DNA of 64,000 nucleotides, from assembly GCF_024519285.1 (NCBI RefSeq), contig NZ_JAMZCY010000001.1, positions 1,488,001 to 1,552,000 of the forward strand, written 5' to 3'. Source of the stretch: Cohnella sp. WQ 127256. GTDB taxonomy: Bacteria; Bacillota; Bacilli; Paenibacillales; Paenibacillaceae. The translations under genes and the position numbers were made by a program. The notes under the pieces were generated by a model that saw nothing but the letters and a program-made list of their open reading frames with translations, was not told the DNA's origin and ran no database searches. Below, piece after piece: positions 25,963 through 35,029 of the stretch (positions are counted from its first letter, which is position 1; each line of letters starts with the position of its first letter).

Positions 25963-26337
25963 TTACTTAAACCCAGGGAAATCAGCTAGATCAGACATCT
26001 GAATGAAAAATAGAATGAAAGTTAAAATACCGAAAACAAGGATGGGGAACGTCTGTTTGAAAGAATCCTTGATGCGCAAATGAGTGATAATCCCACCAAT
26101 TGCAGTAACACCAAGTAATAGTGCACCAGCAGCCGTCCAGCTTGGCTCCCAGAAGCCGATAATTAAGGCAGCTGCAACTATGAGTTCAACAAAACCGGTT
26201 ACGACACGGAACCATTGTGGCAGTCTCCACCTCTTAAAGCCTTCTACATGCATTTGGGAACCTGTAGTTTTTCCTATACCTGCCATCAAGAACGCAAGTG
26301 CCAGAATACTTTGAAGTACAATAGCTAGAATATCCAT
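25963..26337 (-). CDS. DoxX-family membrane protein
   Basis: About 124 aa from ATG at 26337 (GGAGGG 6 nt upstream). Four transmembrane helices with the family features AFLMAGIGKTTG and PQWFRVVTGFVELIVAAALI. DoxX-like proteins are small membrane proteins linked to redox and thiol stress. The Rrf2 regulator upstream is separated by 84 nt and may control it. Confidence 0.8.
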   Translation of the reverse strand: MDILAIVLQSILALAFLMAGIGKTTGSQMHVEGFKRWRLPQWFRVVTGFVELIVAAALIIGFWEPSWTAAGALLLGVTAIGGIITHLRIKDSFKQTFPILVFGILTFILFFIQMSDLADFPGFK

Positions 26338-26421
26338 GTTCATCCCTCCTTATTGCAACTATCTTAAGCACATATTAATCGGTTTACCATTATTTGTCTA
26401 GACTCTTTTTTTGATTGAAAA

Positions 26422-26862
26422 TTAAACCACAAAAAAATCCACGCGATTCATGACATCCGCTATCGTAAATTTTCGCAAATAGTCTATGGTTTGCTGTTCG
26501 GCATTATATAAAATTTTCTCTAACTCAACATCCAATTGATCACCAGCTGCTCCACAATTATTAACGTCCAACTCGGGTTCAGAAGCACAGGTATTCACGG
26601 CAGAGTAGATTTCACCTAATGTAATATCAGCTGAAGATTTGAGTAAAATATACCCCCCCTCTCGTCCCCCCTTGGACTCAACGATTCCAGCGACAAGAAG
26701 TGCTTGCATAACCCTACGCATGAAGGTTGCGTGCGAATCCACTTGATTGGCTATCATAGCACTCGATAATGTACAGCCGCTCTTGGCTAACCAGACAATC
26801 GAATGCACGGCTATTTTAAAATGAGGAGGACCAATGTTAACTCCGCGATCTGCTGTGCTCAT
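26422..26862 (-). CDS. Rrf2-family transcriptional regulator
   Basis: 146 aa from ATG at 26862 (AGGAG 10 nt upstream); the longer frame to 27003 overlaps the YdcZ gene. Winged helix with FKIAVHSIVWLAKSG, DSHATFMRRVMQALLVAGIVESKGGREGGYIL. Only two Cys lie in the usual cluster region (NTCASE, NNCGAA), fewer than the three of IscR/NsrR, so an Fe-S cofactor is doubtful; YwnA-like thiol or ligand sensing is an alternative. Confidence 0.85.
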   Translation of the reverse strand: MSTADRGVNIGPPHFKIAVHSIVWLAKSGCTLSSAMIANQVDSHATFMRRVMQALLVAGIVESKGGREGGYILLKSSADITLGEIYSAVNTCASEPELDVNNCGAAGDQLDVELEKILYNAEQQTIDYLRKFTIADVMNRVDFFVV

Positions 26863-26959
26863 TACAATCCCACTCCTTATAGAAATGTAGATATGACTCT
26901 TCACTTCATATCCGACTACAATTGCAACCTTATGAAGCACATTATAAAATACGACATGT

Positions 26960-27430
26960 TTATGTGCAAGATTGTTCAGATTCGTTCTCTTTGCGTCCGC
27001 CACTTAACTTAAATACATAGATGCCAGCAACAATAACCAATACACCTATTAACTTGTTAACGGTAAAGGGTACCTTCTCCAAACCAAGCCACCCAAAGGA
27101 GTCAAACAATAGAGCAAATCCAACCTGCGAGGTGAGAGCAATTGAAATGGCATATGTCGGATCTAGAAGCTTTATTCCATTGACTAAACAGATCACCACT
27201 CCGACACCAATTAATCCAGCGAACCAGTACCAAATCTCCGTATTCCCCAAGGAAAATTGCTCTTTCCCTTCAAATAACAATCCCATAATTAATGAAGCAA
27301 GGAAGCCCAAACCTAACACTAATGTTGTGGTCGTCCAAGTTCCAGAGCGCTCATTAACCTTGCTATTAAAAATATTTTGCAAGCTAACTAACAAGCCAGC
27401 AACTGTCGCAAACAATAATCCTGTAATCAT
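26960..27430 (-). CDS. YdcZ-type DMT transporter (copy 1)
   Basis: About 156 aa from ATG at 27430 (AGGAG 10 nt upstream), five transmembrane helices. Typical half-size DMT permease: TVAGLLVSLQNIFNSKVNE and IALTSQVGFALLFDSFGWLG. It is third in a YdcZ-Crp-YdcZ array on the minus strand. Half-size DMT proteins work as dimers; with the other copy it may form a heterodimer. Substrate unknown. Confidence 0.82.
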   Translation of the reverse strand: MITGLLFATVAGLLVSLQNIFNSKVNERSGTWTTTTLVLGLGFLASLIMGLLFEGKEQFSLGNTEIWYWFAGLIGVGVVICLVNGIKLLDPTYAISIALTSQVGFALLFDSFGWLGLEKVPFTVNKLIGVLVIVAGIYVFKLSGGRKENESEQSCT

Positions 27431-27459
27431 ATGCACCAATCTCCTATACTTGCTGAAAT

Positions 27460-28158
27460 CTATTCGTAAATATTATGAATGGCTTTTATGCTTAATCTTT
27501 CCCTGTCCTTAATGAGGATGAACCCTTTGTCTCGCTCGATTAGTCCTTCTTTGCAGAATTGTTGGATAACCCGATTCAAATGTCTGTAGCTCGTTCCAAT
27601 TAATTTGGCCGCATCCTTCAAGCTGGATGCTCGCATTTGCCCTTCCAATAATGAATCTGATTCATCAAAGGAGATTGACATCAAATAGCTTGCCAGTCGC
27701 ACCTCCACTGGATACAGCAGGTTAAAGCTCAAGGAATTTGATTTCACATAAAATTTATAAGTGATGATCTCTAATAAAAAATTCAAAAATGGCGAGTAAT
27801 CCTTACCGTATTTAGACAACCATCGATATTGAACGCCAATCATACAAACAGAGGATACTGCCTCAACCGTATTAATGATTTCAATATTCCGTAAATATTC
27901 GATATCCCCGATAACTTCCAGTGGTGTCCTAAATGACAAAATGATCGCTTTGCCTTCAGCCGAGGTATTATAGATTTTAATCTTTCCTTTGACGAGCACG
28001 TACAGTATCTGTGAAGGATCCCCTTGAGAACAGATCAGCTCACCCTGCTCGAAGAAGTAAAGTGATAAATGTGTTAAAAGCTGTTCATTAAAGACAGAAT
28101 TTATTTGATGAACGTTCATAAAATGCTTCAATTGCTCAGGATCTCTCACTTCAATCAT
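27460..28158 (-). CDS. Crp/Fnr-family regulator, YeiL-like
   Basis: 232 aa. N-terminal cyclic-nucleotide-like beta-roll (GELICSQGDPSQILYVLVKGKIKIY), then a winged-helix DNA-binding domain (SSLKDAAKLIGTSYRHLNRVIQQFCKEGLIE). The phosphate-binding pocket sequence of true cAMP receptors is absent (RTPLEVIGDIEYL), so it probably does not bind cAMP. It sits between two YdcZ-type transporter genes that it likely regulates. Confidence 0.86.
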   Translation of the reverse strand: MIEVRDPEQLKHFMNVHQINSVFNEQLLTHLSLYFFEQGELICSQGDPSQILYVLVKGKIKIYNTSAEGKAIILSFRTPLEVIGDIEYLRNIEIINTVEAVSSVCMIGVQYRWLSKYGKDYSPFLNFLLEIITYKFYVKSNSLSFNLLYPVEVRLASYLMSISFDESDSLLEGQMRASSLKDAAKLIGTSYRHLNRVIQQFCKEGLIERDKGFILIKDRERLSIKAIHNIYE

Positions 28159-28213
28159 GACAAGAACTCACCTCTAAGTATTTCGGCTGACTTTATTAAG
28201 CTGACTCAATGGT

Positions 28214-28639
28214 TCAAAACCCGAGGATCACCACACCCAATATCATCATCCCCATACCGATAAACTGTGGTAGCTTCATCTTCTGTTTAACCACACCAAA
28301 CCACCCCTTTATTTCAATAATAAAGGTCAAGCTCAGTTGGGCTATCATCAAAATGGATATTGTAAGAGTAGCACCGATCTGCTGAATAGCCGTAATATCA
28401 CTAAAAATTACGATTGCACCTAATGCGCCACTTATCATGTATATCGGATTTACTTGCTTAAAGCTTTGCCAATTACCGTCACGGATGAAGAGCAGGATAA
28501 TGAATGCCACTAAGAAGCCTGTGAACTGTGTAATCATCGCCGCTTGCCACGTGCCAATGTCTTGGCTGATCCGAGAATTTGCTACTCCTTGCAGCGTTAT
28601 AAATGCGCCACCGAAAAAAGAAAATAAAATACCTTTCAT
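28214..28639 (-). CDS. YdcZ-type DMT transporter (copy 2)
   Basis: 141 aa from ATG at 28639 (GGGAG upstream), five transmembrane helices: FFGGAFITLQGVANSRISQ and LTISILMIAQLSLTFIIEIKGWFG. It is first in the array; the Crp-like gene follows by about 55 nt. It is clearly diverged from copy 1, which supports a heterodimer rather than a recent duplication. Confidence 0.82.
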   Translation of the reverse strand: MKGILFSFFGGAFITLQGVANSRISQDIGTWQAAMITQFTGFLVAFIILLFIRDGNWQSFKQVNPIYMISGALGAIVIFSDITAIQQIGATLTISILMIAQLSLTFIIEIKGWFGVVKQKMKLPQFIGMGMMILGVVILGF

Positions 28640-28921
28640 ATTATGACTCCCTACATTTGATTTCTTTATCAATTAAATGATATTTCCTGATGCATGTGAA
28701 GGACATATGTCCTCAATAGTATGGCTAGGATATTCATTTCAAATAAATAAACTAACATTTAGTTAGTAACTTGACATTATGAATTGGTTTGTGTATTATT
28801 ATCTCATGTTCATAAATCTTTAATTAAAGATAGTGTGAATAGGTTGTTAAGGATTGGTGGTATAGTCATGAGTTTTCTAGACAGATTAATGGGTAGGACC
28901 AAAACTAAGGAGGAAAAAACA

Positions 28922-29461
28922 ATGTCTAAATTAAATATCGGTATTATTCTAGGAAGTACTCGTCAAGGTCGCGTTAGTCCACAAGTAGGAGAATGGGTAA
29001 AAAGCATCGCTGATAAACGCGGAGATGCGAATTATGAGATCGTAGATATCGCAGACTTCAAGCTTCCGCTACTAGGTGAAGCAGATGCAACTGAACAAGC
29101 GACTGCTTGGAACACCAAGCTTGCTCAATTAGACGGCTTCGTATTTATCGTTCAAGAATACAACCATAGCATATCCGCATCCTTGAAAAATGCGTTAGAC
29201 TATGCACGTGATGCATGGAACAATAAAGCTGCCGGTATTGTAAGCTACGGTTCTGTAGGCGGCGCTCGTGCAGCTGAACATTTGCGTGGAATCTTGGGCG
29301 AGTTGTCTGTGGCGGACGTTCGTGTACACCCTGCTCTATCACTATTCACTGATTTTGAGAACGGAACAGTTTTCAAACCAGCTGATCTGCATCTTACGAA
29401 TGTGAATGGCATGCTTGACCAAGTGATCTCATGGAGCGGCGCATTGAAAACAATCCGTTAA
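28922..29461 (+). CDS. NADPH-dependent FMN reductase (flavodoxin-like)
   Basis: 179 aa from ATG at 28922 with AAGGAGG upstream; ATG at 28868 is in frame but weakly served. FMN phosphate-binding loop GSTRQGRVSPQVGEW and second flavin motif QEYNHSISASLKNALDYA, then SYGSVGGARAAEHL. Such enzymes reduce quinones, azo dyes or chromate, or supply FMNH2. Single gene, terminated by a strong hairpin. Confidence 0.88.
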   Translation: MSKLNIGIILGSTRQGRVSPQVGEWVKSIADKRGDANYEIVDIADFKLPLLGEADATEQATAWNTKLAQLDGFVFIVQEYNHSISASLKNALDYARDAWNNKAAGIVSYGSVGGARAAEHLRGILGELSVADVRVHPALSLFTDFENGTVFKPADLHLTNVNGMLDQVISWSGALKTIR

Positions 29462-29484
29462 ACATTTAATCATAATAAAAGTGA

Positions 29485-29529
29485 AAAGGGGTGGCACAGA
29501 GGGTTTTACTATTTCTGTGCCACCCCTTT
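29485..29529. terminator. Strong bidirectional hairpin
   Basis: AAAGGGGTGGCACAGA pairs with TCTGTGCCACCCCTTT across a 12-14 nt loop, with T-rich flanks on both strands. It serves the FMN reductase (plus) and the lipoprotein (minus). Confidence 0.88.
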
Positions 29530-29550
29530 CGTATTTGGGTCAATCGCTTC

Positions 29551-30507
29551 TTAGCTAGGCTGAAGGGTGACTTTGGTTATAAAACAAATACTGCTCTTAC
29601 CTGCATATTGTAAAGTGATCGTATATGTACCAAGACCTGGTACCTTCGCTTCCACGATGGTGATTTCATTATCTTCACTAGCATTTTCAACATTAACTAC
29701 GTCATAATGCACTTGATCTTCGGCCATACCTTCAGGAATAAGATTCGTTGTCATGAATTGGGCTGTCAATAAAGGGGTCGATTTCCAAGGAGAATGACCC
29801 TCATTTACACTTTGAACTTCTTCATTTGTTACATAGTTGATATCCCCTCTTACGTAGTAGGGGATTTTTGATATGTCTTTTTGTAACGTATCTTCGGATA
29901 CAGAATAGACAATTAAGGGCTTCTCGATTAAATCAATTTTGAAATCCGGTGCTTGTGTGAAGATGATTTTTTGAATCAGCTGCAAATCGGAATCCTTGCT
30001 ATTTTTAAAGAATATCGTGTAAGTACCCCAATTAGGAACTATTGCTTCAACCGAAGAGCTTCTGGTTGTCACAAAATCTCTTTGTAGCTCTGTAAACACG
30101 ATGCCTATAGCGGTTGTGATTTGATAGGGCTCCCCATCGACCTTACCCTTCCCTAATTGCTCACCTATCGTAAAATCCTTCAAATAGTCGTATGGGATGA
30201 CATTAGAAATAGCAGCCATGGCCTGAACCACAGGATCGCCTAATGTCGGACTATGACCCTCATTATAGCCATCAACTATATTTTGGGTAAAATCATTGGT
30301 GACTTCTCCTTTGCTATATCTAGGAATTTCAATCGTCTTTTGTTCAAAGTAATCCGTTCTAAGCTCATATAAAGTGACAGGACCCCTAATTTCAACGATT
30401 GGAGAATGGATAGCCTGCTCTGTAGCTATAGGGGCCACAGCAGGCCTAGAACAGCCTGTTAATGCGAGTACGATAACGATTCCCGATAAAAAATTACGTA
30501 TTTTCAA
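29551..30507 (-). CDS. Lipoprotein with internal duplication
   Basis: 318 aa. Lipobox ALTGC with Cys19. The mature part contains two diverged copies of a domain of about 130 residues: copy A has IPRYSKGEV, YNEGHSPT and VPNWGTYTIFF; copy B has IPYYVRGDI, VNEGHSPW and VPGLGTYTITL. I do not recognise the family. Anchored outside the membrane. It sits next to the tyrosine recombinase without a clear functional link. Confidence 0.7.
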   Translation of the reverse strand: MKIRNFLSGIVIVLALTGCSRPAVAPIATEQAIHSPIVEIRGPVTLYELRTDYFEQKTIEIPRYSKGEVTNDFTQNIVDGYNEGHSPTLGDPVVQAMAAISNVIPYDYLKDFTIGEQLGKGKVDGEPYQITTAIGIVFTELQRDFVTTRSSSVEAIVPNWGTYTIFFKNSKDSDLQLIQKIIFTQAPDFKIDLIEKPLIVYSVSEDTLQKDISKIPYYVRGDINYVTNEEVQSVNEGHSPWKSTPLLTAQFMTTNLIPEGMAEDQVHYDVVNVENASEDNEITIVEAKVPGLGTYTITLQYAGKSSICFITKVTLQPS

Positions 30508-30570
30508 GATTCCTCAGACTCCATCCTTTATTTACCTATCTATTGGACGAGTCTAGGAATTAGGAAGTTT

Positions 30571-31485
30571 CTAAATTTGCGGAACCTTAATCGTGGTCAT
30601 GGCTCCACGCTTTTGCTCATCATTAATATGGGTGTAGATCATCGTCGTTTCTATCGACGCGTGACCTAGAAGCTCTTTAACAACACGGATATCGACGTTA
30701 TTATTCAGAAGCATTGTGGCAAAGGAATGCCTTAGCTTGTGACAAGATAACTTCATATCATTCAGATGAGGATGGTCCTTTTTTAATTCATCGAACACTT
30801 GAGCTGTGATTTTTTGGATTTGTCGAATTGACAATCTTCTCCCTTTCTGGGAAATGAAAAAGGCTTCTTCCTTCTTACTGTATGGATGAATTCTTTCCAA
30901 TTCAACCTTGGAAAGGTATTGAATTAACAATTCTGGAAGAGGAATTTCATTCCATTTCCTCCCCTTACCTAGCACCTCTAATGTTCCTTTCGCCTTCTTA
31001 TAATGCGCGATATTAATTCGGTGGACTTCACCGACACGTAATCCACAATATCCCATCAATAGAAAGATCGTTAAATTTCGATCACGATAGCGACCTTCAA
31101 TATAAGTCAATGCTGTCTCCAGTTCTTGCTCTTCTAAATAAACCGGGTTTTTGTTTTTTTCCGTTTTCGACTTTTTCACTTCAAGTGCGGGATTTCTTGT
31201 TGCAAGTTCAAAATCTATTAATGCCGCATAGAATGACCGGATAGCAGAAAGTGTGCGATTTCTAGTCTTTTCCCCTGCTGTTCCTTGCTTGGATACTAAG
31301 AAGCCTACTACATTCATTTTTCCCGCTTGTTGAACGGGCATTTCATCTAAGGAAAGTAGATAGTCATGAACTTCCCTCATATATTCCTTCTTCGTTGCTT
31401 CTGTATATCCTGACTGCTTCATCCAAATTGAAAATGCTTTTAAAGGATTTGTATAGGTTTCTTCTAAGATGTCATTTCTAGCCAT
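30571..31485 (-). CDS. Tyrosine recombinase/integrase (XerC-like fold)
   Basis: 304 aa, normal length for simple Xer-like recombinases. N-terminal SAM-like core-binding domain (about 12-100), then the catalytic domain with Arg150 (GLRVGEV), Lys174 (LGKG), His249/Arg252 (CHKLRH), His275 (LGHAS) and nucleophile Tyr284 (IYTH): all six residues are intact, so it should be active. ATG with GAGGG upstream. No excisionase, relaxase or phage gene accompanies it; a 588-nt gene-poor stretch lies just upstream. It could be a mobile-element relic or a stand-alone resolvase. Confidence 0.88.
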   Translation of the reverse strand: MARNDILEETYTNPLKAFSIWMKQSGYTEATKKEYMREVHDYLLSLDEMPVQQAGKMNVVGFLVSKQGTAGEKTRNRTLSAIRSFYAALIDFELATRNPALEVKKSKTEKNKNPVYLEEQELETALTYIEGRYRDRNLTIFLLMGYCGLRVGEVHRINIAHYKKAKGTLEVLGKGRKWNEIPLPELLIQYLSKVELERIHPYSKKEEAFFISQKGRRLSIRQIQKITAQVFDELKKDHPHLNDMKLSCHKLRHSFATMLLNNNVDIRVVKELLGHASIETTMIYTHINDEQKRGAMTTIKVPQI

Positions 31486-31646
31486 TGCAATCCCTCAATC
31501 CAATTTCTGTATGTATCGTGCTTCTAGATGCTATTTTTCAAGCTAAAACTCGTAAAACGTCGCAAAAACTTGTTAGCATTATCCCGTGAATAGATTATTA
31601 AATCGCTTAGAAACGAAAGGTCGCAAAATACGTGTTTGGCGTACTT

Positions 31647-31655
31647 ATTATAGCA
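31647..31655 (-). promoter_or_regulatory. Extended -10 element upstream of the recombinase gene
   Basis: TGCTATAAT on the minus strand (31655-31647), an extended -10 without an obvious -35. It would give a leader of about 155 nt before the recombinase ATG. Confidence 0.4.
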
Positions 31656-31696
31656 CATATGTTCCCCAAAATACCTATTTTCGCACTAAAAAACTG

Positions 31697-31924
31697 CTAA
31701 GGATACACAACTGCAGATATGTCATTCAATTTGACTTCCATTGGTGTAGTGGTTTCTGAAATTGAGCTACTGATTATTGCTGCGGCTACTAAATAGATTT
31801 TCTTTGCTGGAAGCCTCGTTGCTGACTGATTGTTGCGATTAACATCTATCATGTTTACGATCTGTTGCAATATCTCGATTTGTTCAATAGCTTCTGTCTC
31901 GGCAGATGGGTAGGAATGGTGATT
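31697..31924 (-). pseudogene. Possible gene remnant without start codon
   Basis: A 76-codon open stretch on the minus strand from an in-frame TGA to TAG at 31697. It has coding-like composition (acidic helix AETEAIEQIEILQQIVNMID, then LPAKKIYLVAAAIISSS) but no start at its head, so it reads like the C-terminal end of a lost gene. The rest of 31486-32014 holds an extended -10 and spaced TCGCA repeats; I see no other gene. Confidence 0.3.
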
Positions 31925-32014
31925 TCAGATGACACAATTCTACCTACATAAAAATAAAAAGCCTGATTTACCAAGCTTTTCTTAACTATTTGTTGCCGCT
32001 TTTTTGTCCATAAA

Positions 32015-32051
32015 CAAAAAGAAGCCTGCGAGATTCGCAGACTTCTTTTTG
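32015..32051 (-). terminator. Terminator after azoR
   Basis: CAAAAAGAAG-C-CTGCGA pairs with TCGCAG-A-CTTCTTTTTG (one mismatch) around GAT; the 3' arm supplies the T-tract on the minus strand. Confidence 0.85.
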
Positions 32052-32073
32052 TTGAACCGAATATGGAGTTGGT

Positions 32074-32700
32074 TTAGAATTTTGCAGCTGCTTTAGCAAC
32101 GTTTGCTAGTCCATCAGCAATGATGTCTTTAGCGCGGTCTGGGTACTGGTTATGTCCTTCGATTACGACTACATCTGGGTTAGTAATGCCCCACAAGCTA
32201 ATAATCGCTTTAACGAGATTTACAGCCATTTCAGCAGAAGCCATGCCTTCTAATGCATAATCTGCACCACGAGCGTTTAATAGCATTACTTTTTTCTCAC
32301 CAGCAAATCCAACAGGACCTTCAGCTGTATATTTGAACATTTTACCGGCTTGTGCCAAGTAGGACAAATATGTGATCAACGGAGCTGGTACAGTTGAGTT
32401 CCAAAGAGGGAAAGCAAACACAATTTTGTCAGCTGCAAAAAACTGCTCTAAATACTGATCAACTAATTTAACCGCAGCAGCTTCTTCAGTTGTAAGCTCA
32501 TAGCCTTGGTTACGTTTGTAAGTTCCCGTAATTGCTGTGTTACCGTAGTAAGGCATTTCTTCCTTAAACAAGTCCAACTCAACAATTTCGTCAGAGCTGT
32601 TCGCTTCTTGATAAGTTTTATAGAATGCATCATACATTTGTGCGCTTACTGCTTGCTCTACAGGACGATCATTAGCATTGATAAATAATACTTTAGACAT
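32074..32700 (-). CDS. azoR: FMN-dependent NADH-azoreductase
   Basis: 208 aa, the family length. Flavodoxin-like fold with FMN motif INANDRPVEQAVSAQMY, then VFAFPLWNSTVPAPLITYL and LLNARGADY. AzoR reduces azo and quinone compounds using NADH; in B. subtilis the AzoR1/AzoR2 paralogues respond to thiol-reactive quinones. GGGGGA ribosome site. Single gene with its own terminator. Confidence 0.9.
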   Translation of the reverse strand: MSKVLFINANDRPVEQAVSAQMYDAFYKTYQEANSSDEIVELDLFKEEMPYYGNTAITGTYKRNQGYELTTEEAAAVKLVDQYLEQFFAADKIVFAFPLWNSTVPAPLITYLSYLAQAGKMFKYTAEGPVGFAGEKKVMLLNARGADYALEGMASAEMAVNLVKAIISLWGITNPDVVVIEGHNQYPDRAKDIIADGLANVAKAAAKF

Positions 32701-32800
32701 TATAGTTCCCCCATGATGAGAATAAATTTTAGTTACAGATTTAATAATATACCATACTATCTAACCTTTTACTGTGTCAGAATCGTTACAGTTTCAAACA

Positions 32801-33901
32801 TTACACAAGATCAATGTTACAAGATGCGACCTCATTCCCGTTCACTACGAGAGCAATAAGATGCTCACCCTTGTAATGGCGACGTGTCGACAGATCAGCC
32901 CATCGATGTGTTCGAGTACCTTTTAAGTGTGAGCCCCCAGGTACTGTCTTGTCCGACAGTAAAAACAGCTTACGTGAGGTGCGTCCTCCAGCTTTTACAA
33001 AATAAATCCCGTATTCGATACGAATCTTAGCCTGCTCGCCTTCACGAATATGAAGCTCATAGCTCAGATCGCAGCTTTCACCTATCGCGAGTACAGTCCG
33101 ACTTGCGGACAATGAAGCGGCTATCGCAATCGGCTCAGTACTCTCTGAATTTGCATAACCAAATAACGCTAGCACCTCGGGATCAGCCTTACGGATTAGC
33201 GTTCGACAGCCATGCCGGACGATCCAATCTGTATTGGGATGAACACCTCTCCAACGTTGCGCGGTTTCAAGCACGAGCGATGGATGATCCTTGGCGATGT
33301 CATTTAAGTTGTTAGCCACACTCTTGCGTACATAGAGAGAGGAGTCCCTCTTTAATTTATCCAAGATCAGAAGCACTGGAGCTGGATCGCGCTTAAACTC
33401 GGGAAGAGCTTGTCCCCACGGTAATCGCGGACGACAGCCCTCGCTAGAAAGTCGACGTACATGCTCACTTGGATGCTCCGACCATATTGTCATCTGTTGC
33501 ATCATTCGTTCCGGATCTCGAATGAGATAAGATCGCACAGCAAATTCTGCAGAAGACTTGGAAGTAAATCGTTCGATGGCTTTCATCGACAGCTCCCAGT
33601 GTTCTAAGGCCGAACCGTGAACCTCCACAAAATCAGGGAAAAACAAGTACGGGAATCCAACGCATATTTCATCAATTGCAAACAAGACATCAAGTGCATC
33701 TTCGTAAGAGGACGGCAGAAATTTTCCTAGCGTTACAGAAATATGTCTAATCCGCTCTTTTAACTTGAGCTCTTCCCATCCCTCGGCCATTGTTGCAGCC
33801 ACAAATCCATCGCTATCAAAATCCGCAAATACAGCGTGTACTTTCCCGCTGAATTCACGAAGAAAACCTTCATCATACATGTCTTTTAACGGTTCAGCCA
33901 T
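32801..33901 (-). CDS. DNA alkylation repair (AlkD-like, HEAT-repeat) protein
   Basis: 366 aa, GGAGGAATG upstream. Alpha-helical repeats cover about residues 1-240, with the AlkD-type segments WSEHPSEHVRRLSSEGCRPRLPWG, LDKLKRDSSLYVRKSVANNLNDIAKDHP and WIVRHGCRTLIRK. A C-terminal beta-rich part (about 255-366) is an extension seen in the longer members. AlkD-type proteins excise alkylated purines; the catalytic residues are not all evident here, so activity is uncertain. Confidence 0.85.
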   Translation of the reverse strand: MAEPLKDMYDEGFLREFSGKVHAVFADFDSDGFVAATMAEGWEELKLKERIRHISVTLGKFLPSSYEDALDVLFAIDEICVGFPYLFFPDFVEVHGSALEHWELSMKAIERFTSKSSAEFAVRSYLIRDPERMMQQMTIWSEHPSEHVRRLSSEGCRPRLPWGQALPEFKRDPAPVLLILDKLKRDSSLYVRKSVANNLNDIAKDHPSLVLETAQRWRGVHPNTDWIVRHGCRTLIRKADPEVLALFGYANSESTEPIAIAASLSASRTVLAIGESCDLSYELHIREGEQAKIRIEYGIYFVKAGGRTSRKLFLLSDKTVPGGSHLKGTRTHRWADLSTRRHYKGEHLIALVVNGNEVASCNIDLV

Positions 33902-34018
33902 TTGCCCATTCCTCCATGTCTATTCCTGATCTTACTTACAGCGTATCACAATCAATATGACAACTGTATGTCATGTTCAGTCAAGGTGAGGAATAAGCAA
34001 ATGAATCCGAAGAACTTA

Positions 34019-35029
34019 TTAGCCCTTCATACCGAACGCTTCCGAGATCAATTCATACGAACGGATACGTGCTTTCGCATCATGAATAGGAGTATTGATG
34101 AGAATCTCTCCAACATTGAAATCCGCGCCCATCTGTAGCAGCTGCTCCTTCACCTGTGCCGGAGTTCCGATAACTCTGCGTTGGCGAATTTGCTTAATAT
34201 ACATATGATCCATCTCGGTGTACGGATAATCGGTTGCTGTTTGTACGGAAGGTAGATATTCCATCTCTCTCCCTGTTCTAATCCCGAGGAATAACAAATC
34301 ACTGCTTGTTGCCAATCGATTCGCTTCTTCTTCAGTCTCCGCGCAAATCGCAAGTGTGGCAATCATGGAGCGCGGATCAGCCTCCAATGTCGGATTGACC
34401 TTAAAGTTGTTGTTATAGTAATTCGTCGCTTCTTCACCACCTGGCGTACCGAAGAACTCCGCAAATGCATAGGAGGTTCCCAGCTCAGCGGCAATTCTTG
34501 CGCCCTCACCACTAGATCCGAGCACCCAGATTTCAGGAGCGGTCGGAATATCTGGAGATGCCAATAATCTTTCGAACGGATGACCCGCTGGCAACGCATT
34601 ATGGAAATAGCCTACGATATCAAGCACCTGCTGCGGAAATGTGTTCACATCAACCATCTTATGCTGTTGAAGAGCTCGCGTCGCAAGCGGCATTCCTCCC
34701 GGAGCACGACCTACACCTAAATCTATGCGACCAGGATGAAGCGCTTCTAGTAGTCGGAAGTTTTCAGCTACCTTATAAGCACTGTAATGCGGAAGCATGA
34801 TGCCCCCAGAGCCTACGCGAATTCGGGACGTAGCCGCTGCCAGATGAGCGATCAGAACTTCTGGACTTGAGAATGCAAGTGCACGCATCGAATGATGCTC
34901 AGATACCCAGTAACGAGAAAAACCCTTGGCCTCAGTTGCTTGAGCGAGACGCGTAGATTCCTTCAGTCCTTCTGTAGCGGTACGACCTTCACTAATGAAT
35001 ACTTGGTCAAGAACCCCTAACTTAATCAT
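34019..35029 (-). CDS. LLM-class flavin-dependent oxidoreductase (luciferase-like)
   Basis: 336 aa from ATG at 35029, overlapping the upstream stop as ATGA. Typical segments: SRYWVSEHHSMRALAFSSPEVLIAHLAAATSRIRVGSG (written here in part: WVSEHHS, RIRVGSGGIMLPHYS), then RIDLGVGRAPGG and WVLGSSGEGARIAAELG. It belongs to the YtmO/MsnO8 type of bacterial luciferase-like monooxygenases using reduced flavin. Translational coupling to the DsbA-like gene suggests a shared pathway, perhaps oxidative catabolism. Confidence 0.88.
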   Translation of the reverse strand: MIKLGVLDQVFISEGRTATEGLKESTRLAQATEAKGFSRYWVSEHHSMRALAFSSPEVLIAHLAAATSRIRVGSGGIMLPHYSAYKVAENFRLLEALHPGRIDLGVGRAPGGMPLATRALQQHKMVDVNTFPQQVLDIVGYFHNALPAGHPFERLLASPDIPTAPEIWVLGSSGEGARIAAELGTSYAFAEFFGTPGGEEATNYYNNNFKVNPTLEADPRSMIATLAICAETEEEANRLATSSDLLFLGIRTGREMEYLPSVQTATDYPYTEMDHMYIKQIRQRRVIGTPAQVKEQLLQMGADFNVGEILINTPIHDAKARIRSYELISEAFGMKG

